Assembly (NCBI GenBank): GCA_004295885.1
Contig: SEDG01000028.1
Location: 1 to 14,937, forward strand
Length of the DNA: 14,937 nt
Source: Pedobacter sp.
Lineage (GTDB): Bacteria > Bacteroidota > Bacteroidia > Sphingobacteriales > Sphingobacteriaceae
Direction of reading: 5' to 3'
The number at the start of each line of letters is the position of its first letter. Positions within the stretch are counted from its first letter, which is position 1. Shown here in pieces: positions 7,602-13,365 of this stretch. The position numbers and the translations under genes were made by a program. The notes beneath the pieces are model-generated. The model did no database searches and had not been told where the DNA came from. It was given only the letters and a program-made list of their open reading frames with translations.

Positions 7602-9458
7602 TTACCTTACAATTAATACGGGTATAGTTACTTTATGTCTAACTGAATCTACGGTAGTTCCGAAAATTAAATCTTTTAATCCCTTGTGTCCATGAGCTCC
7701 CATTACCAATAACTCCAAACTATTTTGCTTGGTGATTTCTGCAATGGCTTTTGCTGTTCCTCCAAATCCAATATGTGGACTAGCTTCATATCCTAATTCC
7801 AGTAAATTTAACCTGTATTTTTCAAGATTTTCTGTGTCAGCCTGTGTTTCATGGTCCATCGTTGTTTGTCCGTGATATCTAGCTGCTGCTGTTTCTACAA
7901 CGTGGATTAAATAGTAATGTGCTTCTTTTCCGCCTTGAATTAGCGCATGGCGGATGGTATTTCTATCATTTTTAGAGAAGTCTACGGTAATACCAATTTT
8001 TTTATAATTGATTTTTTCAATTTGGTCAATAGCCAAAGCATTTCCGTGTGGTACATTTCCAATTCTTTGTTTTTTACTTAAAAGTGGATATAAGAAAATG
8101 TAAACCAACAATAAACCAATTAACACAGCTAGCGGTATTACGATGACATAAATATACCAGCCATCAGCTTCTGCAATCCAACCTGTGATTTCTTCTATAA
8201 CTAATTTTATATTCAAGCTAACAATCACCACAGCACTCATCCATGCTAAAACCTTAACCCAAGTTTTAATTGTAAAGTCTTTCATCTCTTTTTTATCAGA
8301 TGTTAGGTGGATTAATGGAATAATTGCAAAGCCCAATTGTAAACTTAATACAACCTGACTTAATATTAAAAGTCCGCCGAGTGCGTCTTCGCCGAAGAAA
8401 AGAATGGTACAAAAAGCAGGAATAATAGCCAATAAACGCGTTATCAATCTCCTTAACCAAGGCTGAATTCTTAAGTTTAAATGACCCTCCATGATGATTT
8501 GACCAGCCAAAGTTCCCGTTACGGTGGAGCTTTGTCCTGCAGCTATTAGCGCAATAGCAAAGAGGGCAGGAGCCACTGGTCCGAAAATGTTTGTTAATAA
8601 AAGGTGTGCATCCTGTATTTCAGCAACTTCGTGAAAACCGTTTGTAAAGAATGCAGCAGCTGCTAAAATTAGAATGGCAGCGTTTACTAAAAAAGCAAGG
8701 TTAAGTGCAACTGCAGTATCAATAAAATTGAATTTAATAGCCTCTTTAATGCCTTTAAAATCTCTGTTAAATTTTCTGGTCTGCACCAGTGAAGAATGTA
8801 AATAAAGATTATGCGGCATGACAGTTGCCCCTATAATACCAATTGCAATGTATAAGGCATCTCCGGAAAGCATAGATGGTTTAAAACCTTTTGCAATTTC
8901 TTTAAATGAAGGCTCTACTATAAACATTTCAATTAAAAATGAAAGTCCTACGATGAATACCATAGAAACAATAAAGGCTTCCATTTTTCGCATTCCCTTG
9001 TTAAGTAGAAAAAGGAGAATAACTGTGTCGAAAATGGTAACAGACACACCCCAAATTAATGGTAAATCAAATAAAAGGTTTAATCCAATTGCCATCCCAA
9101 TAATTTCAGCTAAATCGCAGGCTATAATAGCGGTTTGGGCAAGTATGAACATCGGAAAATTAACCCATTTAGGATAAGCATTTCTTGACGCTTGGGCTAA
9201 GTCTAATCCTCTAACAATTCCTAATCTGGCACTTAAAGACTGAAGTAAAAGCGCAATGATGTTAGACATCAATAAAATCCAAATTAGAGAATACCCAAAT
9301 TTACTTCCACCAGCTATGTCGGTCGCCCAGTTTCCTGGGTCCATATAACCAACGCTAACTAAATAGGCAGGGCCGATGAAGGCTAAAATTCTTTTCCAAC
9401 CTGTTCTTTTATTTGTTTCAACGCTTTTATGTACCTCGCTTAGTGATTGTTTTTCCAT
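7602..9458 (-). CDS. mntH: Nramp divalent metal importer fused to a UspA domain
   Basis: MntH imports Mn(II) (also Fe(II)) with protons across the inner membrane. Residues 1-460 form the Nramp domain with about 11 membrane segments. TM1 carries DPGNWATD (D40 and N43 are metal ligands in the family) and TM6 carries MPHN (M214, H216), so the transport core is intact. From about 485 to 618 a universal stress protein domain is fused in frame. It has VDFS (D493), and G587-AH-G590 with G600-T601 nine residues on, which fits the ATP-binding pattern G-2x-G-9x-G(S/T). The USP domain would be cytoplasmic and may sense nucleotide; that is inference. The start is ATG at 9458, one base after the mntR stop (TAA-G-ATG). 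The fused form, at 618 residues, is much longer than the roughly 410-residue E. coli protein. Confidence 0.95.
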   Translation of the reverse strand: MEKQSLSEVHKSVETNKRTGWKRILAFIGPAYLVSVGYMDPGNWATDIAGGSKFGYSLIWILLMSNIIALLLQSLSARLGIVRGLDLAQASRNAYPKWVNFPMFILAQTAIIACDLAEIIGMAIGLNLLFDLPLIWGVSVTIFDTVILLFLLNKGMRKMEAFIVSMVFIVGLSFLIEMFIVEPSFKEIAKGFKPSMLSGDALYIAIGIIGATVMPHNLYLHSSLVQTRKFNRDFKGIKEAIKFNFIDTAVALNLAFLVNAAILILAAAAFFTNGFHEVAEIQDAHLLLTNIFGPVAPALFAIALIAAGQSSTVTGTLAGQIIMEGHLNLRIQPWLRRLITRLLAIIPAFCTILFFGEDALGGLLILSQVVLSLQLGFAIIPLIHLTSDKKEMKDFTIKTWVKVLAWMSAVVIVSLNIKLVIEEITGWIAEADGWYIYVIVIPLAVLIGLLLVYIFLYPLLSKKQRIGNVPHGNALAIDQIEKINYKKIGITVDFSKNDRNTIRHALIQGGKEAHYYLIHVVETAAARYHGQTTMDHETQADTENLEKYRLNLLELGYEASPHIGFGGTAKAIAEITKQNSLELLVMGAHGHKGLKDLIFGTTVDSVRHKVTIPVLIVR

Positions 9459-9459
9459 C

Positions 9460-10110
9460 TTACTTGCTAATTAATATGTGCTTTGCTACTTCTCTACTAA
9501 TATTTATCTTATTTCCATCAATCGATAATTCTACAGAACCATCAAAATCTAAAATTTCTGAAACCTCAATCTTTTTCCCTAAGGTTAACCCCAATTTTTC
9601 TAGGTGTTTTAGGAAAGGAGAAGAGTGTTCGCTAACACCGGTTATGGTACCTTTGTCATTTGTTTTAAGCTTACTTAGTTTTACAAAAGCTAAATCAGCA
9701 AAGTTGCCATGTTGATCCGGTATAGGGTCGCCATGTGGGTCTACTTTTGGGAATTCTAAAAATTCATCTAACCTTTCAATTAACAAAGTTGATTTGATGT
9801 GCTCCAATTCTTCGGCTACATCGTGTACTTCATCCCATTTAAAACTCAGTTTCTCAACTAAAAAAACTTCCCACAGGCGATGTTTGCGAACGATGTTAAT
9901 TGCAGCAAGTTTTCCTTTTTCTGTTAAAGTAACACCCTGATATTTTACATAATCTACCAGTTCCTTCTCAGAAAGCTTTTTAAGCATATCGGTAACCGAT
10001 GCAGCCTTAGTTTGCATTCGCTCTGCAATGGCATTCGTCTGAACTGGATTGCTGATTACTGATAGGTGATAGATAGTTTTTAGGTAATTCTCTTCCGTAT
10101 AAGATTGCAT
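9460..10110 (-). CDS. mntR: DtxR/MntR-family metal-dependent repressor
   Basis: This 216-residue regulator has an N-terminal winged helix (1-70, recognition region AASVTDMLKKL), a dimerisation/metal domain (71-140) with the conserved PHGDPIPD, and a C-terminal FeoA/SH3-like domain (about 142-216), absent from B. subtilis MntR. Aligned by eye, H77, E100, E103 and H104 correspond to MntR ligands H77, E99, E102 and H103. E100 replaces the DtxR Cys102, favouring Mn over Fe. N8 replaces Asp8/Met10 and K11 replaces Glu11. I chose ATG 10110 (MQSYTEENYLK); the frame is open to a TTG at 10140, but that TTG lies inside the operator/-7 box. It heads the operon and is probably autoregulated. The gene symbol is by context and ligand type. 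Confidence 0.9.
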   Translation of the reverse strand: MQSYTEENYLKTIYHLSVISNPVQTNAIAERMQTKAASVTDMLKKLSEKELVDYVKYQGVTLTEKGKLAAINIVRKHRLWEVFLVEKLSFKWDEVHDVAEELEHIKSTLLIERLDEFLEFPKVDPHGDPIPDQHGNFADLAFVKLSKLKTNDKGTITGVSEHSSPFLKHLEKLGLTLGKKIEVSEILDFDGSVELSIDGNKINISREVAKHILISK

Positions 10111-10131
10111 TTTTGTTACTCTAATTTTAAA

Positions 10132-10147
10132 TTTAGACAAATCTAAA
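10132..10147 (-). promoter_or_regulatory. Palindromic operator over the mntR -7 box
   Basis: TTTAGACAAATCTAAA is a perfect 6-bp inverted repeat (TTTAGA/TCTAAA) with a 4-nt spacer. On the minus strand it contains TAGATTTG (10145 to 10138), an exact TAnnTTTG -7 box. Transcription would start near 10131, about 20 nt before the mntR ATG. A weak TTTT at -33 (10167 to 10164) is 18 nt upstream. The size and symmetry suit a DtxR/MntR dimer, so metal-bound MntR would block its own operon. Confidence 0.65.
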
Positions 10148-10198
10148 AATTATTTTGTAAAATAAAAGTTATTTTTAATCTAATTTTATAGAATAATA

Positions 10199-10230
10199 TT
10201 TGGCTACTTTGCATTAGTATGCTACCTTTG
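10199..10230 (+). promoter_or_regulatory. Bacteroidota-type promoter of the Lrp-family gene
   Basis: TTTG (10199-10202), a 20-nt spacer, then TACCTTTG (10223-10230) matches the -33/-7 consensus exactly in sequence and spacing. The transcript would start near 10237, with a leader of about 12 nt before ATG 10249. This is the best promoter match in the window. It sets the start codon: the upstream in-frame ATG at 10219 precedes the -7 box. Confidence 0.7.
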
Positions 10231-10248
10231 AGTATCAAACCCAATTTT

Positions 10249-10719
10249 ATGGCAACTGAATTAGATAAAACCGATTTTAAAATTCTTAAACTTCTTCAAG
10301 AAAATGGCAGAATAACCAACTTGCTCTTATCTCAAGAAATTGGATTATCGCCTGCACCAACCTTGGAGCGTGTTCGTAAACTGGAGATGTCTGGATACAT
10401 TAAAAGTTACCATGCTTTAGTTGATGAAGAGAAGCTAGGATTAGGCATTAAAACCTTTATTCAGGTTCAGCTAGATTTTCATAAAAACAATACCATTCAA
10501 ATATTTTTAGATGAAGTAAATCAAATCAATGAAATTACCGAATGCCACCACGTAACAGGTCAGGCAGATTTTTTATTGAAGGTTTACGTAAACGACATCA
10601 AAGCTTACGAGCGTTTGATCATGGATAAAATCAGCAAGATTTCTGTTGTTAAAACTTTCCAGACCATGATGATCATGTCTACAACTAAGAAGGAACCGAT
10701 AGTGCCTCTGGAGTATTAA
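10249..10719 (+). CDS. Lrp/AsnC-family transcriptional regulator
   Basis: The product has 156 residues. The N-terminal helix-turn-helix domain (about 5-60) opens in the classic way, LDKTDFKILKLLQENGRITN, with recognition region LSPAPTLERVRKLEMSGYI. A RAM/AsnC effector domain follows (about 65-140) with CHHVTGQADFLLKVYV. Members bind DNA as octamers or dimers and respond to amino acids, often controlling amino-acid metabolism. The sequence does not reveal the ligand or targets, so I give no symbol. ATG 10249 is preferred over ATG 10219 because it gives the standard MATELDKTD start and a strong promoter lies between the two. The gene is divergent from mntR; a shared regulatory role is possible but unproven. 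It is followed eight bases after its stop by the iterated repeat of the GxxExxY cassette. Confidence 0.93.
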   Translation: MATELDKTDFKILKLLQENGRITNLLLSQEIGLSPAPTLERVRKLEMSGYIKSYHALVDEEKLGLGIKTFIQVQLDFHKNNTIQIFLDEVNQINEITECHHVTGQADFLLKVYVNDIKAYERLIMDKISKISVVKTFQTMMIMSTTKKEPIVPLEY

Positions 10720-10725
10720 ATTTTA

Positions 10726-10753
10726 CCACCTAAGATACCTAAGGTAACCTAAG
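10726..10753 (+). repeat. Left arm: ACCTAAG units
   Basis: Three units of 9-10 bp follow one another: ACCTAAGAT (10728-10736), ACCTAAGGTA (10737-10746) and ACCTAAGG (10747-10754). The inverted partner is at 11261-11288. It starts seven bases after the regulator's stop codon. Confidence 0.9.
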
Positions 10754-10789
10754 GAGAAATTTTCCAAATGGCAATTCTAAATTACCCCG

Positions 10790-11200
10790 TCAGTCTAATA
10801 GATTTCGGAAGTAGTCATTTACAAAAGGTTTTTTGCCATTTTGAATAATATTCGTACAGTTGAAATTGATTAGTAAACCTTTAGTAGCTTTCAAGATTTT
10901 CATATAGGTTAAAAGTTGAGCTTCATGTAGTGGTAATATTTTTTCAACGGCTTTCAATTCCAGAACCAAGCAATTTTCTATATAAAGGTCAGCACGTAGT
11001 TCTGTGTCAAGTATTAAGTCTTTGTAGTTAATAATAATAGCACGTTCTGTGGTGAATCGCAAACCTTGAATCTGAAGCTCTTTGATTAAACATCTATGGT
11101 AAATACTTTCCAATAAGCCTGGGCCTAAGGTTTTATGTACTTCAATGCAAGCACCTGTTACTTGATACTCTAAATCATTTAGGAAATTTTTATCAATCAT
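10790..11200 (-). CDS. GxxExxY family protein (PD-(D/E)xK nuclease-like)
   Basis: The product has 136 residues. The naming motif is G28-LL-E31-SI-Y34 within GPGLLESIY. A nuclease-like core follows: D71 in RADLYIE, E81-L-K83 in LELKAVE, and Q95 in HEAQLLTYM, the order expected of the PD-(D/E)xK fold (D, ExK, then Q on the next helix). Function in the family is not established; a nuclease role is inferred from the fold. I chose ATG 11200 (MIDKNFLNDLEYQ); the frame is open upstream to a TTG at 11236, but those 12 codons do not look like family sequence. It lies wholly inside the inverted-repeat cassette and is read toward the left arm. No clear promoter is visible. Confidence 0.88.
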   Translation of the reverse strand: MIDKNFLNDLEYQVTGACIEVHKTLGPGLLESIYHRCLIKELQIQGLRFTTERAIIINYKDLILDTELRADLYIENCLVLELKAVEKILPLHEAQLLTYMKILKATKGLLINFNCTNIIQNGKKPFVNDYFRNLLD

Positions 11201-11260
11201 ATTTAAAGTTTTAAATTGATCAATAGGGAGACACAATATAAGAAATTTTTGTAAGACTAG

Positions 11261-11288
11261 CTTAGGTTTTCTAAGATCTCTTAGGTGG
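11261..11288 (-). repeat. Right arm: CTTAGGT units
   Basis: Units CTTAGGTTTT (11261-11270), CTAAGATCT (11271-11279) and CTTAGGTGGT (11280-11289) are the inverted counterpart of the left arm. The outer ten bases and the inner eight bases match the left arm perfectly; the five mismatches are in the middle. It ends eight bases from the ung stop codon. Confidence 0.9.
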
Positions 11289-11296
11289 TTCTATTT

Positions 11297-11974
11297 TTAA
11301 ATAATTTGCCAATTTATTCGTTCCAGCCCTTCGTTTTCCAAGATCTCATTGGTTTTCTTAAAATGGTTTGAACCGAAAAAACCGTTATAAGCAGAGAAAG
11401 GAGAGGGGTGTGCAGCTTTCAAAACAAAATGCTTTTGGGCATCTATTAAACTCTCTTTTTGTTGTGCAAACTTGCCCCAGAGCAAAAATACCAGACCCTT
11501 CTTCTTTACCGATAATTCGGTTATAACGTGATCTGTAAATATCTCCCAACCTCTTTTCTGATGGGATCCAGCTTCATTGGCTCGAACCGTTAATGTTGCA
11601 TTTAACAGTAAAACACCTTGGTCTGCCCAAGCGGTTAAATCACCGTGAGCAGGTATCTTGAAGCCTGGGAACTCTTCCGCTAATTCCTTGTACATATTTT
11701 TTAAGGAGGGAGGTACAGTAATTCCTTTTTGAACGGAAAACGAAAGCCCGTGTGCCTGCCCTTGCCCATGATACGGATCTTGACCTAAAATAACAACTTT
11801 AACCTTATCAAATGGGGTGTGGTTAAATGCATTAAAAATGTCAGTACCTTTCGGATAAACAACAAATCCTTTTTGCTTTTCTTCTAGCAAAAAGGATTTA
11901 AGTTCCTTCATGTAAGGCTTTTCAAGTTCGTCGCTTAATACACTTAACCATCCAGGTTCTAATGCTGCGGCCAT
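11297..11974 (-). CDS. ung: Uracil-DNA glycosylase (family 1)
   Basis: Ung removes uracil from DNA to begin base-excision repair. The 225 residues are full length. The water-activating loop GQDPYHG (64-70, catalytic D66) is followed by QAHGLSFSV. The uracil-binding GVLLLNATLTV stretch has N126. The C-terminal DNA-intercalation loop is HPSPFSAYNGFFG (189-201, catalytic H189). All key residues are present. The start is ATG at 11974, one base after the stop of the thioredoxin-like gene (TAA-T-ATG), so the two form an operon with probable translational coupling. The 3' end abuts the GxxExxY cassette. Confidence 0.98.
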   Translation of the reverse strand: MAAALEPGWLSVLSDELEKPYMKELKSFLLEEKQKGFVVYPKGTDIFNAFNHTPFDKVKVVILGQDPYHGQGQAHGLSFSVQKGITVPPSLKNMYKELAEEFPGFKIPAHGDLTAWADQGVLLLNATLTVRANEAGSHQKRGWEIFTDHVITELSVKKKGLVFLLWGKFAQQKESLIDAQKHFVLKAAHPSPFSAYNGFFGSNHFKKTNEILENEGLERINWQII

Positions 11975-11975
11975 A

Positions 11976-12530
11976 TTACTTGGTTTTTGTTTCTGTTTTT
12001 GATGCCTTAGTTTTCTTGGTTACTGCCAAAATTTTAACCATATCCTTTTCCAGTGTTTCTTTTGGATGCTCAGTAATGCGGCCCACTTCCTTTCCTTTTT
12101 TATTAGTAAAAATAAAGGTTGGCACATTTGTAATTTTCAAACTATCAATCAAACCATTTTCAGCTTTTTTAGCGCCATCAACAGCAATGAATTTTATTTT
12201 ATCACCATCAACCTTAAGGCCATCCATTATTTTTAAGAAATGAGGAACTTGATATTTACTATCGCCACACCATGTGCCTAAAACGATGGTGATTTTTTTG
12301 CCCTTCAATAATTGGGATAAGTCGGCAAACGCAGCAGAATCAGGTTTGTAAGATGCATAATTAGGGTCGTAACTTTCTTTAAATTCTGCAAAGGAAGTTA
12401 TCCCTTCCCTAGTACATTCGTTTAACATAACTTGTTTATGGCGATTTGGGTCTTCAATTTTTTTATTTAATTCTTGTGCACCTGCATTCATGGCAAATAA
12501 TAAGATTAAGGCGGTAAGTAAGTTCTTCAT
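11976..12530 (-). CDS. Exported thioredoxin-like protein with a single active-site Cys
   Basis: The product has 184 residues. A signal peptide (MKNLLTALILLFAMNAGAQ) sends it to the periplasm. The thioredoxin fold spans about 75-170, with GTWCGDS (85-91) at the active site and the cis-proline loop NVPTFIF (P137). The second active-site cysteine is replaced by Ser (C88-G-D-S91), so it cannot do the usual CxxC dithiol exchange alone; C39 in LNECTREG could act as a resolving residue. The C-terminus is a Lys/Thr-rich tail (171-184). It is the first gene of the operon with ung. I know of no functional tie between them. The substrate is unknown. Confidence 0.88.
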   Translation of the reverse strand: MKNLLTALILLFAMNAGAQELNKKIEDPNRHKQVMLNECTREGITSFAEFKESYDPNYASYKPDSAAFADLSQLLKGKKITIVLGTWCGDSKYQVPHFLKIMDGLKVDGDKIKFIAVDGAKKAENGLIDSLKITNVPTFIFTNKKGKEVGRITEHPKETLEKDMVKILAVTKKTKASKTETKTK

Positions 12531-12659
12531 GTAATTATAATTTCAAGGTATGACGATAGGAAATATAAATAGTTTAACGTCTACAAAAGTTCAATTATTT
12601 CAATTGTAATATTTGATGAAATTATAAATTTTAAATGTATTTTTTGGTATATAAACACG

Positions 12660-12675
12660 ATATTTGCACAAATAT
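12660..12675. promoter_or_regulatory. Perfect palindrome upstream of the two-TM protein gene
   Basis: ATATTTGCACAAATAT has 7-bp perfect arms around a 2-nt centre. Each arm resembles a -7 box (GATATTTG on plus, AATATTTG on minus, both 7 of 8). It ends nine bases before ATG 12685. I find no -33 at correct spacing, so it is a candidate operator rather than a proven promoter. The rest of the 154-nt divergent gap shows nothing else firm. Confidence 0.45.
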
Positions 12676-12684
12676 TATAATTCT

Positions 12685-13227
12685 ATGCCAAATCTAATAC
12701 GCCTAATTATAGGCTTTGCTTTTGTTGGTGCAGCAGTTGCACTTTTTATCTTCGGCTTTTGGGGCTGGGGCATCCTTTTAGTTTTTTTAAGTATTTTTAT
12801 TTTCATAACTTATTTCTACAACGAAAATATGTTAATTGCTCAATGGTATTTACGTAAAGATAATATGCCAAAGGCCGAGCAGTTTTTAGGAAGAATTAAA
12901 AACTATCAAAAAGAATTAAATAGAGTTCAACACGGTTATTATAACTTGTTAATTGGATTAATCGAATCTAGAAAAGCACCAATGAAATCTGAAAAGTATT
13001 TCAAGGCTGCATTAAATTTAGGATTACACATGGACCACAACATTGCCTTAGCTAAATTAAGTTTAGCTGGAATTGCAATGGGTAAAAGAAATAAACTAGA
13101 GGCTAATAGATACCTCCAAGAGGCTAAAAAAGCAGATAAACAAAAATTACTAGCTGATCAAATCAAACAAATGAAGGATCAGATGGGGATGATGGACAAA
13201 CAACAACAAGTAAGATATTCTCGTTAA
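12685..13227 (+). CDS. Two-TM membrane protein with TPR-like helices, function unknown
   Basis: The product has 180 residues. Two adjacent membrane segments (about 5-22 and 26-44) form an N-terminal hairpin. The C-terminal part (about 50-160) is a series of amphipathic helices that read like degenerate tetratricopeptide repeats (QWYLRKDNMPKAEQFL, KSEKYFKAALNLG, KLEANRYLQEAKKA), followed by a Met/Gln-rich end. I do not recognise a named family. It may be a membrane-bound scaffold; that is inference. I use ATG 12685 because the open frame reaches a TTG at 12664 only by including the palindrome at 12660-12675. A terminator follows 25 bases after the stop. Confidence 0.85.
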   Translation: MPNLIRLIIGFAFVGAAVALFIFGFWGWGILLVFLSIFIFITYFYNENMLIAQWYLRKDNMPKAEQFLGRIKNYQKELNRVQHGYYNLLIGLIESRKAPMKSEKYFKAALNLGLHMDHNIALAKLSLAGIAMGKRNKLEANRYLQEAKKADKQKLLADQIKQMKDQMGMMDKQQQVRYSR

Positions 13228-13234
13228 TTTTTTT

Positions 13235-13361
13235 AGTCCGAACGTCGGAGAGTCCGCAAGTCAGAGGTTGAGATATACCCTTGGCTTGCGGATTTTTTTT
13301 ATCTATTTATTTTCTAAGTGACTTTTCTTTCGGACTTCCCGACTTTACTGACTGTCGGACT
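13235..13361. repeat. Inverted array of AGTCCGAA units
   Basis: The left block has four contiguous 8-bp units: AGTCCGAA (13235), CGTCGGAG (13243), AGTCCGCA (13251) and AGTCAGAG (13259-13266). The right block has the inverted units TTCGGACT (13329-13336), TCCCGACT (13337-13344), TTACTGACT (13345-13353) and GTCGGACT (13354-13361). Another inverted unit, CTTGCGGA, is at 13285-13292. It fills the convergent gap between the genes ending at 13227 and 13366. Confidence 0.88.
13253..13301 (+). terminator. Intrinsic terminator built from the repeat units
   Basis: TCCGCAAG (13253-13260) pairs with CTTGCGGA (13285-13292), and the stem extends inward with a few wobble pairs and one mismatch. A run of eight T follows (13293-13300). 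It sits 25 bases after the stop of the two-TM protein gene. There is no T-run on the minus strand, so it acts for plus-strand transcripts only. Confidence 0.8.
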
Positions 13362-13365
13362 ATTC

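Larger units (their letters stand above)
10725..11289. mobile_element. Inverted-repeat cassette carrying a GxxExxY gene
   Basis: The cassette fills the gap between the converging lrp-type gene (stop 10719) and ung (stop 11297). Its two ends are inverted 28-bp arms (10726-10753 and 11261-11288) matching at 23 of 28 positions, with one further pair outside. The sole gene inside is the nuclease-like GxxExxY gene on the minus strand. There is no transposase, and I see no convincing target-site duplication. I infer a small element of intervening-sequence type, mobilised by other means or decaying; the mobility itself is not shown by the sequence. Confidence 0.55.

Noticed and set aside
8818..9715. 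Plus-strand open frames opposite mntH and mntR (8818-9177, 9413-9715)
   Set aside because: They lie antisense to well-supported genes, cross gene boundaries and have no family-like sequence.
10111..10140. TTG start at 10140 for the mntR-like gene
   Set aside because: The TTG is part of the palindrome and -7 box; ATG 10110 gives the standard DtxR-family N-terminus.
11201..11236. TTG start at 11236 for the GxxExxY gene
   Set aside because: The extra 12 codons do not resemble the family; ATG 11200 gives the usual length.
10720..11296. Target-site duplication around the GxxExxY cassette
   Set aside because: The flanks share only short AT-rich matches such as ATTTT, which I cannot tell from chance.
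11962..12243. Plus-strand open frame opposite the thioredoxin-like gene
   Set aside because: It is antisense to a gene with a signal peptide and a clear thioredoxin motif; low-complexity hydrophobic shadow.
12664..12684. TTG start at 12664 for the two-TM protein
   Set aside because: It falls inside the 16-bp palindrome, and ATG 12685 gives a normal membrane-protein start.
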